The notes under the pieces are model-generated. The model was not told the DNA's origin, searched no databases, and was given only the letters and a program-made list of their open reading frames with translations. The position numbers and the translations under genes are program-made. Below, piece after piece: positions 1-5,910 of a stretch of DNA of 12,482 nt (positions are counted from its first letter, which is position 1; every line of letters begins with the position of its first letter). Source of the DNA: Conexibacteraceae bacterium (GTDB taxonomy: Bacteria > Actinomycetota > Thermoleophilia > Solirubrobacterales > Solirubrobacteraceae); the NCBI GenBank assembly GCA_009785395.1, contig WQWK01000035.1, forward strand, positions 1-12,482. Reading direction: 5' to 3'.

Positions 1-35
1 GACGGCCAAGCGCCTGCAGAAGCCGCTCGACGCTC

Positions 36-338
36 TCAGCGCTTGCGTCGGCGCGCATCCTGCTCCTTGGCCGAGCAGTAGGACAGCAGCTGTCTGACCA
101 GCGCGTTATAGCGGCTGTGCGCCGCTGTTCCCAGTTCGCCCTCGAGCATGAGGTAGAGCCTGCGCTCCGGGTCGGCGAACGGCTCGGCGACGACATCCCC
201 AAGCGCGGTCAACCGCCGCGAAGCCATCGAAACCAGCAGCGATGCCACCGTCTCCTCTCTGGCGGCAAGCGCGGCCAAGCCCTCAGAGATCAGCTCCTCC
301 CCCGGAAACAGATCACGCGACGGCGCTGCGTTCGCCAT
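36..338 (-). CDS. Small hypothetical protein downstream of fpg
   Basis: This is a 100-aa reading frame that I do not recognise. It opens with ATG 4 nt after the TAG stop of the glycosylase gene on the same strand, so it is probably the second gene of that transcript and translationally coupled; no separate Shine-Dalgarno sequence is obvious. The protein has no signal peptide or membrane segment. It looks mostly helical (ELISEGLAALAAREETVASL, then RRLYLMLEGELGTAAHSRYN) and ends in a basic tail, RRRKR. Its amino-acid composition looks protein-like rather than like an antisense shadow, and it fills the space behind fpg without overlap. A competing plus-strand frame over 117-419 runs across the fpg end and is less plausible. 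Function is unknown; existence is moderately likely. Confidence 0.6.
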   Translation of the reverse strand: MANAAPSRDLFPGEELISEGLAALAAREETVASLLVSMASRRLTALGDVVAEPFADPERRLYLMLEGELGTAAHSRYNALVRQLLSYCSAKEQDARRRKR

Positions 339-342
339 GGAG

Positions 343-1224
343 CTATTTCAGCAGCCGGCTCAGCCGCCTGTCCTTCAGCACCCTGTCCTCGGTCTGGCAG
401 TGCGGGCAGTAACACATGACGTAGTCCTCGTAGAAGACCGCCTCGAGCGTCGTCGCGCAGCGCGGGCACGGCTCGCCGTTGTGGCGGTGCACCGTGAGCG
501 GCAGCGGCAGCTTGTCCGGCAGCGGCAGCGCGAGCGTCTCCTCGTAGTGTGCAACCGCCCCGCCGAGCCGGTCGTGGATCGCGTCGCGCAGCACCGCCGC
601 GTCCTCGTCGCTGAGATCGGAGCCGCGCTTGAACGGGGAGAGCTTCGCCGTGTGCAGGATCTCGTCGACCCAGGATCTGCCGATCCCCGCGATCACGTGC
701 TGGTCGCGCAGGACCGCGTACAGCGGGCGCGGCTCGGCGAGCAGCGCCCGCAGCGCGCCGGCCTCAGGCGTCTGCGGCCAGGCCTCGGGGCCGAGCGCCG
801 CGAGCGTCTCCTCGGTGTCGGCCTGCTCGCGCCGCAGCAGCTTCACCCACGCGCGCTGCTTGGTCCCGAACTCGCGCAGGCGCAGCTCGCGGTCACCGCC
901 GGCGAGCCGCAACAACACGCGTGAGGTCTTGTCGCGCAGCGACGCGCGCTTGTCGTACAGCTGCAGGCGACCGGCTGACATGAGGTGCACGAGCAGCGTG
1001 TAATCAGCCCCCGGTCCAGCGGGACCGGGGGCGTCGAGGTCGATCAGGAACAGCTTGCCGCGGCGCCGGATCCCGGCGATCGTCGCGCCGGTCAGCGCCT
1101 GCAGCGGCGGGTCGAAGGTCTTGACGGCGTTGAGCCCGGGGGACAGCACGGACTCGACCTCGGCGCCGGCCGTGGCCGCGCCGATCAGCCTCGCGGTGAT
1201 CTCGACCTCCGGCAGCTCGGGCAC
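343..1224 (-). CDS. Fpg/Nei-family DNA glycosylase (formamidopyrimidine-DNA glycosylase-like)
   Basis: The 293-aa protein starts at GTG with MPELPEVEIT. The Pro that becomes N-terminal after Met removal is the catalytic nucleophile of the family, followed by the catalytic Glu. Family members excise oxidised bases and nick the abasic site in base excision repair. Lys57 (RRRGK) sits at the classic Lys57 position. REFG (117-120) keeps the Arg and Phe of the family's RRFG loop. A C-terminal zinc finger is present: CPRC at 253-256 and CPHC at 273-276. Compared by eye with E. coli Fpg, the void-filling Met73 aligns with Ser83, Asn168 (GVGN) is Arg183 (GIGRSW), and the zinc-finger Arg258 aligns with Tyr268. 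This is therefore a divergent branch of the family, and substrate preference cannot be assigned as 8-oxoguanine with certainty, so I give no symbol. The start lacks a Shine-Dalgarno sequence but has TACTCT 8 nt upstream. Confidence 0.93.
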   Translation of the reverse strand: MPELPEVEITARLIGAATAGAEVESVLSPGLNAVKTFDPPLQALTGATIAGIRRRGKLFLIDLDAPGPAGPGADYTLLVHLMSAGRLQLYDKRASLRDKTSRVLLRLAGGDRELRLREFGTKQRAWVKLLRREQADTEETLAALGPEAWPQTPEAGALRALLAEPRPLYAVLRDQHVIAGIGRSWVDEILHTAKLSPFKRGSDLSDEDAAVLRDAIHDRLGGAVAHYEETLALPLPDKLPLPLTVHRHNGEPCPRCATTLEAVFYEDYVMCYCPHCQTEDRVLKDRRLSRLLK

Positions 1225-1232
1225 TGCCGCTC

Positions 1233-1238
1233 AGAGTA
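1233..1238 (-). promoter_or_regulatory. Candidate -10 element of the glycosylase gene (leaderless)
   Basis: On the minus strand the hexamer TACTCT fits TAnnnT and ends 8 nt before the GTG start, so transcription would begin at or next to the start codon. No -35 match is seen. The same hexamer lies 9 nt before the GTG of pstC. Confidence 0.4.
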
Positions 1239-1345
1239 CGGCGTCCGGGTGGAGAGGGCCCGTTGCTGGGCCCGGGCGAGAACTTCGAAGCGATTCCTAT
1301 GCTGTGTTAAGACTTGTTTAACTGCACCGGAGCATGCTTGCCAAC
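1239..1345. other. Divergent intergenic region between the glycosylase and the small plus-strand gene
   Basis: This region should hold the promoter of the plus-strand gene. It contains a repeat of the palindrome GGGCCC (1256-1261 and 1268-1273), the palindrome CTTCGAAG (1283-1290), and an AT-rich patch with TATGCT (1298-1303). An inverted repeat GTTAA-N7-TTAAC lies at 1306-1322. The patch 1304-1320 loosely resembles the Pho-type half-sites found elsewhere in the window, but the spacing is 10 rather than 11 nt. I can define no promoter with confidence. Confidence 0.4.
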
Positions 1346-1642
1346 ATGAGTGACATCCTCGCCATCGTCGACCGGGACAACACCGACGACCAGCTTGTCG
1401 AAGAGCTCGCGCGACGCCACCCGGATCGCGTCACCGTGCTCCTGGAGGACGGCGAGACCGACCCCGGACTTGACGACACGCCGCGCGGTCGCGCTCGTCG
1501 TGACCGCCTGGCCCAGCTGCTGGCCGCGATCGAACAGCGCACCGGCGCCGTCGTCGTCGGCCTCGCGGGAAGCCGCGATCAGCTTCGCGGCTGGCGCTTC
1601 GATCGCATCGTCGGCCCCTCCGGACCGATCCCGGCGAACTAA
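1346..1642 (+). CDS. Small hypothetical protein
   Basis: This is a 98-aa protein if it starts at MSDILAIVDRDN. An in-frame ATG 12 nt upstream (1334) would add MLAN. GGAG at 1329-1332 is too close to the first ATG and rather far from the second, so the start is chosen because a beta strand (DILAIVDRD) fits better as the N-terminus. The predicted order is strand, helix (DDQLVEELARRHP), strand (DRVTVLLED), a charged loop, helix (RRDRLAQLLAAIEQRTG), strand (AVVVGLAG). This alternating alpha/beta pattern recalls small Rossmann-like or universal-stress-type domains, but no nucleotide-binding motif is visible and I would not assign that function. There is no signal peptide or membrane segment. It is a single-gene unit followed by a strong terminator shared with pstS. 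Confidence 0.65.
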   Translation: MSDILAIVDRDNTDDQLVEELARRHPDRVTVLLEDGETDPGLDDTPRGRARRDRLAQLLAAIEQRTGAVVVGLAGSRDQLRGWRFDRIVGPSGPIPAN

Positions 1643-1687
1643 CCACCACCGGTAAAGCCGCTGGCCGGCCCCAGCGGCCCCGGAAAC

Positions 1688-1723
1688 GACTCGGGCCCCG
1701 GTCTTGCGACCGGGGCCCGAGTC
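1688..1723. terminator. Bidirectional hairpin terminator between the small gene and pstS
   Basis: A perfect 16-bp inverted repeat (1688-1703 and 1708-1723) encloses a 4-nt TTGC loop. It lies between two convergent genes, 45 nt after one stop and 27 nt after the other. There is no long U tract; on the plus strand it is followed by TTACTT. It probably serves both genes. Confidence 0.85.
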
Positions 1724-1750
1724 TTACTTCCAGATGCTTGCGCCTGGGGC

Positions 1751-2797
1751 CTAGAGGCCGTTGATCAGGCTGGTGTCCTGCGAGACGATGCTCGCGGGCA
1801 GCTGGTAGAACTTCAGCGCTGCGCCGTACTTCTGGCCGGTCGTCACGGCCCACTTCAGGAAGTTCTGAAGGCCGGAGATCGACGACTCGCCCTTGTTCAC
1901 GATCGCGTAGGTGTAGGTCGAGATCGGGTAGGCCGTCTTGTACTTCTTGGACGGGTACTGAATCTCAACACCACCGGCGGAGGTGAAGGCCGAGCCCTGG
2001 CTCGGGATCGTCGAGTTGGACTTGGCGGCCGCCTCGATCGTGGCGCCGTTGGCCTGCTCGAAGTTACCGGCGGCGTTCTTGAGCGACGCGGCGAAGATGC
2101 CGTGCTGGCTCAGCGCGTAGTACGCCGAGACGTAGCCGATCGCGCCGGCGTTCTTGGCGACCTCGCCGGCGACGCCGTAGTTGCCGTTCTCGCCCTGGCC
2201 GACGGTGCCCGGGAAGGCGGTCGACGGCGTGATGCTCCAGACCTTCGGCGCGCCCTTGAACATGAAGTTCTGGAACACGAACGAGTCGCCCGAGCCATCC
2301 GAACGGAAGACGGGGGTGATCTTCGGCGCCTTCTTCAGAGACTTCGCGACACGCGGGTTGAGCGACGTGATCGCCTTGCTGCCCCAGCTGGTGATCTTGC
2401 CGGTGTAGATCTCGGCGACGATCGTCGGGGTGAGCTTCAGGCCGGCGTGGACGCCCGGGATGTTGTACACGACGTCAGTCGCGCTCAGCGCCCAGGGAAT
2501 CTCGACGGCGTTGTGGCTGTCGGCGCCGTACTGGCTCGAGGTCATCGGGGCGTCGGACGCGCCGATGTTCACCGACGGGCTGCTGGCGCTGATGTCGCTG
2601 ATGCCAACGCCCGAGCCGCCGGCGGCGGCCGAGATCTTCGTAGCGGTGTAGGCGTTGCTCCACTTGTAAACCAGCGGGTAGACAAGCGAAGATCCTGCCT
2701 CAGTGATGCTGGCGGACGCACTCGCGACGCCGACGCCAGCGGTGGCCGCAACGCCGACCACGGCGGCGCTCAGACACACCATCCTCTTGAGCTGCAA
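1751..2797 (-). CDS. pstS: Phosphate ABC transporter substrate-binding protein PstS
   Basis: A 348-aa extracytoplasmic protein that captures inorganic phosphate and hands it to PstC/PstA. A Sec signal peptide is clear: basic start MQLKR, hydrophobic stretch, then ASASAS around residues 25-30. No lipobox Cys is present, unlike the lipid-anchored PstS usual in single-membrane bacteria. Phosphate-pocket motifs are intact: AGSS (34-37), GGSGVGI (60-66), GASDAPM (79-85) with the ligand-type Asp82, and RSDGSGD (165-171) with Arg165. The start is TTG, supported by AAGGAA 7 nt upstream and by the basic n-region; the next ATG (codon 6) would remove the basic residues. The gene stands alone, divergent from pstCAB, with a long structured leader and a Pho-box-like array in between. 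Regulation by phosphate starvation is inferred from that array. Confidence 0.95.
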   Translation of the reverse strand: MQLKRMVCLSAAVVGVAATAGVGVASASASITEAGSSLVYPLVYKWSNAYTATKISAAAGGSGVGISDISASSPSVNIGASDAPMTSSQYGADSHNAVEIPWALSATDVVYNIPGVHAGLKLTPTIVAEIYTGKITSWGSKAITSLNPRVAKSLKKAPKITPVFRSDGSGDSFVFQNFMFKGAPKVWSITPSTAFPGTVGQGENGNYGVAGEVAKNAGAIGYVSAYYALSQHGIFAASLKNAAGNFEQANGATIEAAAKSNSTIPSQGSAFTSAGGVEIQYPSKKYKTAYPISTYTYAIVNKGESSISGLQNFLKWAVTTGQKYGAALKFYQLPASIVSQDTSLINGL

Positions 2798-2804
2798 GAT
2801 GAGG

Positions 2805-2810
2805 TTCCTT
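2805..2810 (-). promoter_or_regulatory. Ribosome binding site of pstS
   Basis: AAGGAA on the minus strand lies 7 nt before the TTG codon. It is what decides this start over the ATG five codons later. Confidence 0.7.
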
Positions 2811-2836
2811 TCCGAAAGACTAATAAGTAGGGTTCA

Positions 2837-2849
2837 TGCTCGCCGAGCA
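2837..2849. repeat. 13-nt palindrome in the pstS leader
   Basis: TGCTCG-C-CGAGCA is a perfect palindrome around one central base, about 40 nt upstream of the pstS start. It could be an operator, or a small stem in the leader. Confidence 0.45.
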
Positions 2850-2859
2850 CACGACGAGA

Positions 2860-2900
2860 CATGCGTGTCCGGCCATAGCGTGCCCGGCCATACACGCATG
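2860..2900. repeat. Tandem 15-mer nested inside an inverted repeat, pstS leader
   Basis: The outer arms CATGCGTGT (2860-2868) and ACACGCATG (2892-2900) are perfect reverse complements. Between and overlapping them lie two tandem 15-nt units (2864-2878 and 2879-2893) that differ at two positions and share the core CCGGCCATA. The position between the Pho-like array and pstS suggests either a second operator or a folded 5' UTR. Confidence 0.6.
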
Positions 2901-2920
2901 CGTCCAAGGATGTGCGAAGC

Positions 2921-2982
2921 TGAGGCCTCACTTGTTACCGAGTTGTTACTGGGAATTGGAAAGCTTGTAATAAGGCGTAAAG
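2921..2982. promoter_or_regulatory. Putative Pho-box array controlling pstS and pstCAB
   Basis: TTGTTAC occurs at 2932-2938 and again at 2943-2949, exactly 11 nt apart. A related TTGTAAT is at 2965-2971, 22 nt further on, and a weak GCGTAAA follows at 2975-2981. The 11-nt direct-repeat period is the hallmark of PhoB/PhoP-type response-regulator sites; read on the other strand the units (GTAACAA) resemble the TTAACA-type half-site of Bacillus PhoP. The array abuts a perfect palindrome TGAGGCCTCA (2921-2930). It ends 43 nt before the pstC start, a sensible activator position for that operon, and begins about 135 nt from pstS. Confidence 0.7.
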
Positions 2983-3010
2983 CTCCCGCACATATGCAAC
3001 AGGATTTGTC

Positions 3011-3016
3011 TACTCT
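3011..3016 (+). promoter_or_regulatory. Candidate -10 element of pstCAB (leaderless)
   Basis: TACTCT fits TAnnnT and ends 9 nt before the GTG of pstC, which has no Shine-Dalgarno sequence. With the Pho-like array just upstream replacing a -35 element, this would be an activator-dependent promoter giving an mRNA with almost no leader. Confidence 0.4.
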
Positions 3017-3025
3017 CCGCCGCCG

Positions 3026-4009
3026 GTGTCCTCTCTAGCAACGACCGAGCCGAGCCCGATCGCTGGCGCCGGCCGCCAAGGCAGACGCCGCCTGGACCGC
3101 ACGGACGCCCGCGCCAACCGCGCCCTGAAGTGGCTCGCGCTGGCTGGTGGTCTGCTCGTCTTCCTGGTGCTGATCGCGATCGTGTACCAGGTGCTGAGCG
3201 GCGCCTCGATGGCCTTCAACAAGTTCGGCTTCGGCTTCATCTTCCACAAGACGTGGATCCCGGCGGCCGACGAGTTCGGTGGCCTCACGTTCATCTACGG
3301 CACGCTCGTCACCGGCTTCGGCAGCATCCTCCTCTCGACGATCCTGGGTGTGTCGATCGGCCTCTTCCTGGCCCTGATGGCGCCCCGCAGGGTCGCGGCC
3401 GTGATCGGGCCGCTGGTCGAGATGCTGGCCGCCATCCCGAGCGTCGTCATCGGCCTGATCGGCATCTACCTCATCAGCCCCTTCATCAAGACCGACATCG
3501 AGCCGTGGGTGCACTCGGTCTTCGGCTGGATCCCGATCTTCGGGACGCCCGGGACGGTGGGCAACTCGCTGTTCGCCGCGATCCTCGTTCTCACGATCAT
3601 GGTCGTGCCGATCGTCGCGGCGCTCACCCGTGACCTGTTCCTGACAGTTCCGGGCGAGCTGCGCGACGGCGCCGAGGCACTCGGCGCGACCCGCTGGGAG
3701 ATGATCCGCGGCGTCGTCCTGCCGACCACCCGGCCCGGCATCACCGCCGCCTGCGTGCTCGGTTTCGGCCGTGCGATCGGCGAGGCGATCGCCGTCGCCC
3801 AGGTGGTCGGCGGCGTCCCGGCCGCACCCCTGAACCTATTCTCGGGCGGCTATACGCAGGCGTCCGTGATCGCCAACCAGTTCCCGACCGCCGTCAGCGA
3901 TCTGCACCGCTCGTCGATGTTCTACCTCGCCGCGATCCTGCTGGTGATCGGCATCCTCACCAACGTGTTCGCCCAGCGCATCGCCCGGCTGGGGGTGAGG
4001 ACGGCATGA
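3026..4009 (+). CDS. pstC: Phosphate ABC transporter permease PstC
   Basis: A 327-aa integral membrane protein that, with PstA, forms the phosphate channel. About six membrane segments can be placed: roughly 34-56, 89-118, 123-150, 181-203, 235-262 and 298-316. The cytoplasmic EAA loop that docks on PstB is seen at about 211-233 (ELRDGAEALGATRWEMIRG). The family signature with GRAIGEAIAVAQVVGG follows at 248-263, a region with the conserved Arg and Glu of PstC. The N-terminal 33 residues are a hydrophilic, arginine-rich cytoplasmic tail. The start is GTG with no ribosome-binding site; an upstream TAnnnT suggests leaderless translation. Its stop overlaps the pstA start in an ATGA, so the two are translationally coupled. 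Confidence 0.96.
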   Translation: MSSLATTEPSPIAGAGRQGRRRLDRTDARANRALKWLALAGGLLVFLVLIAIVYQVLSGASMAFNKFGFGFIFHKTWIPAADEFGGLTFIYGTLVTGFGSILLSTILGVSIGLFLALMAPRRVAAVIGPLVEMLAAIPSVVIGLIGIYLISPFIKTDIEPWVHSVFGWIPIFGTPGTVGNSLFAAILVLTIMVVPIVAALTRDLFLTVPGELRDGAEALGATRWEMIRGVVLPTTRPGITAACVLGFGRAIGEAIAVAQVVGGVPAAPLNLFSGGYTQASVIANQFPTAVSDLHRSSMFYLAAILLVIGILTNVFAQRIARLGVRTA

Positions 4010-4908
4010 GCGCGATCACCGGTCCCGACCCGAACCACTCGCTGAGGCCGAGCGGGAACCTGCGCCGCAGGTTGCTGGTGAGCCGGTCGATGGTGACCGC
4101 GACGGTTACCGCAGCGGCGCTCGCCGTGATCGTGCTTGGCATCCTGGTCTACTACGCGGCCTATCACGGCCTCAGCCAGTGGAGCTGGTCGTTCTTCACC
4201 TCGCAGCTGCCGGCTTACGGCGGCATCGGCGGCGTCACCGGCGGCATCGGGCCGGCAATCGTGGGCTCGGCCGAGGTTGTCCTGATCGGGACGATCGTGG
4301 CGTTCCCGGTGGGGTTGCTGACCGCGGTCTACCTCTCGGAGTTCGCAGGTCCGCGCATCGCCATGGTCGTGACGACGACGCTCGAGCAGCTGGCCGGCCT
4401 ACCGACGATCATCTGCGGAATCTTCGTCTACGGCGTGCTCGTCAACCGCCACGGCCAGTCGGCCCTCGCGGTCGGGCTGGCGCTCGCGATCGTCGAGGTT
4501 CCGCTGATCGCCCGCGCGACGGTCGAGGCGCTGCGACGCGTCCCCAGCACGCTGCGCGAGGCCGCGGATGCGCTCGGCATCGCCCATTGGCGCACAGTGA
4601 TTGGCGTGATCCTGCCGACCGCCGCCAACGGCATCGTCACCGCCACGATCCTCGCCGTCGCGCGCGCGGCCGGCGAGACGGCGCCGGCGCTGCTGCTGTC
4701 AAACGCGTTCACCCAGAGCTTCCAGCTCAACCCCCTCCATGCGGTCCCGACCATTCCCGTCGTGATCCTCAACCTCCTCAACTCGGGCGTCCCTGCGGAG
4801 GTCGACATGGCGTGGGGCGCCGCGATCTTCCTGATGCTCGTAATCTTGGCTGTCAACATCGGCGCACGGGTGTGGCTGCGCCGCAGTGAAAGGAAACGCG
4901 GACTATGA
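4006..4908 (+). CDS. pstA: Phosphate ABC transporter permease PstA
   Basis: A 300-aa membrane partner of PstC. The ATG shares ATGA with the pstC stop, and GGGTGAGGA sits just before it as ribosome-binding site. Membrane segments can be placed at about 29-50, 84-112, 118-145, 152-172, 206-232 and 271-288. The EAA loop is [20 protein letters not shown] (181-200), followed by the PstA-typical [16 protein letters not shown] (218-233). The motif [17 protein letters not shown] (127-143) is also characteristic of the family. The roughly 28-residue N-terminal cytoplasmic tail is hydrophilic and basic. The end overlaps the pstB start in another ATGA. Length is ordinary for PstA. Confidence 0.96.
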   Translation: MSAITGPDPNHSLRPSGNLRRRLLVSRSMVTATVTAAALAVIVLGILVYYAAYHGLSQWSWSFFTSQLPAYGGIGGVTGGIGPAIVGSAEVVLIGTIVAFPVGLLTAVYLSEFAGPRIAMVVTTTLEQLAGLPTIICGIFVYGVLVNRHGQSALAVGLALAIVEVPLIARATVEALRRVPSTLREAADALGIAHWRTVIGVILPTAANGIVTATILAVARAAGETAPALLLSNAFTQSFQLNPLHAVPTIPVVILNLLNSGVPAEVDMAWGAAIFLMLVILAVNIGARVWLRRSERKRGL

Positions 4909-5798
4909 GCATTGGCTCCTCAGAGGAGACCCCGGAGGAGGGGCGCGCTCGCCTCAAGCTGCCCGACCGCGCCGCGCCTGAGGGTGCTGCCGAGTCCGGG
5001 CTGCCAGCGGCCGGGAGCGAGTCCGCCGTCCCGCACGAGACCGTCTTCCAGGCGCGCGATGTATCCGTCAACTACGGCGAGAAGCGCGCGATCGAGAAGG
5101 TCAGCATGGACATCGACGCGCACCGGGCAACGGCCCTGATCGGCCCCTCCGGTTGCGGCAAGAGCACCTTCCTGCGCTGCCTGAACCGGATGAACGACTC
5201 GATCACCGGCTTCAAGCTCGGCGGCGAGCTGCTCTACCACGGGCACGACCTGTACGGCGCGGACGCCCACCGGGTCGAGGTCCGGCGCCGGATCGGCATG
5301 GTCTTCCAGAAGCCGAACCCGTTCCCCAAGTCGATCTACGACAACATCGCCTGGGCGGCCAAGAACCTGGGCATGAAGAGCGGCCTCGATGACCGCGTCG
5401 AGCAGGCGCTCCGCAGCGCGGCGCTCTGGGACGAGGTCAAGGACCGGCTGAAGGCGAGTGCCCTGGGCCTCTCGGGCGGGCAGCAGCAGCGTCTCTGCAT
5501 CGCGCGCGCGATCGCGATCGAGCCCGACGTCGTGCTGCTCGACGAGCCCGCCTCCGCGCTCGATCCGATCGCCACCGCCGCGATCGAGGATCTGATCCAC
5601 GCGCTCAAGTCGCAATACACGATCGTGATCGTCACGCACAACATGCAGCAGGCGATGCGCGTCGCCGACAAGACCGCGTTCTTCAGCCTCGACGAGACCC
5701 GGATCGGAACGCTGATCGAGTACGACCAGACCGACAAGCTGTTCTCGCGCCCGGCGGACTCGCGCACCGAGGCGTACATCACCGGCCAGTTCGGCTGA
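4905..5798 (+). CDS. pstB: Phosphate ABC transporter ATP-binding protein PstB
   Basis: A 297-aa ATPase that drives phosphate import through PstC/PstA. All ABC motifs are intact: Walker [10 protein letters not shown] (80-88), Q-loop Gln135 in [16 protein letters not shown], signature LSGGQQQR (189-196), Walker B VVLLDEP (209-215) with catalytic Glu214, and switch His245 (VTHNMQQA). The stretch [13 protein letters not shown] is characteristic of PstB. The first ~45 residues are an acidic, Ala/Pro/Ser-rich extension that standard PstB proteins (about 250-260 aa) lack; it looks disordered. The ATG overlaps the pstA stop (ATGA), with AAAGGAA about 10 nt upstream. It is the last gene of the operon: a terminator follows, and no phoU is present. 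Confidence 0.97.
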   Translation: MSIGSSEETPEEGRARLKLPDRAAPEGAAESGLPAAGSESAVPHETVFQARDVSVNYGEKRAIEKVSMDIDAHRATALIGPSGCGKSTFLRCLNRMNDSITGFKLGGELLYHGHDLYGADAHRVEVRRRIGMVFQKPNPFPKSIYDNIAWAAKNLGMKSGLDDRVEQALRSAALWDEVKDRLKASALGLSGGQQQRLCIARAIAIEPDVVLLDEPASALDPIATAAIEDLIHALKSQYTIVIVTHNMQQAMRVADKTAFFSLDETRIGTLIEYDQTDKLFSRPADSRTEAYITGQFG

Positions 5799-5846
5799 TC
5801 GCCCGAGCCGGCTGATCGCCACGGCTCTGAGAGGCCCCTTAACAAC

Positions 5847-5880
5847 AAAGGGGGCGCGACCCGCAGGCCGCGCCCCCTTT
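5847..5880. terminator. Bidirectional terminator between pstB and the 447-aa gene
   Basis: A perfect 12-bp stem (AAAGGGGGCGCG at 5847-5858, complement at 5869-5880) has a 10-nt loop and ends in TTTT on the plus strand and TTTGTTGTT on the minus strand. It lies 48 nt after the pstB stop and 30 nt after the stop of the convergent gene, so it can serve both. Confidence 0.88.
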
Positions 5881-5910
5881 TCAGCTGACTTCAGCTGTGA
5901 GCTCTGATGC

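Noticed and set aside
1..49. An inverted repeat CAAGCGC/GCGCTTG (7-13 and 39-45) at the left edge, possible terminator
   Set aside because: The loop is 25 nt, one arm overlaps the end of the small gene, and the edge of the window hides what follows; not enough support.
1304..1320. A third Pho-like site upstream of the small gene at 1346
   Set aside because: Two partial half-sites are spaced 10 rather than 11 nt, and the sequence is better described as a short inverted repeat; too weak to call.
4920..5822. A 300-codon minus-strand open frame antisense to pstB
   Set aside because: PstB is complete with all ABC motifs; this is a codon-bias artefact.
5839..5845. An isolated TTAACAA resembling a Pho half-site after pstB
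   Set aside because: It has no partner at 11 nt and lies next to the terminator, not upstream of a gene.
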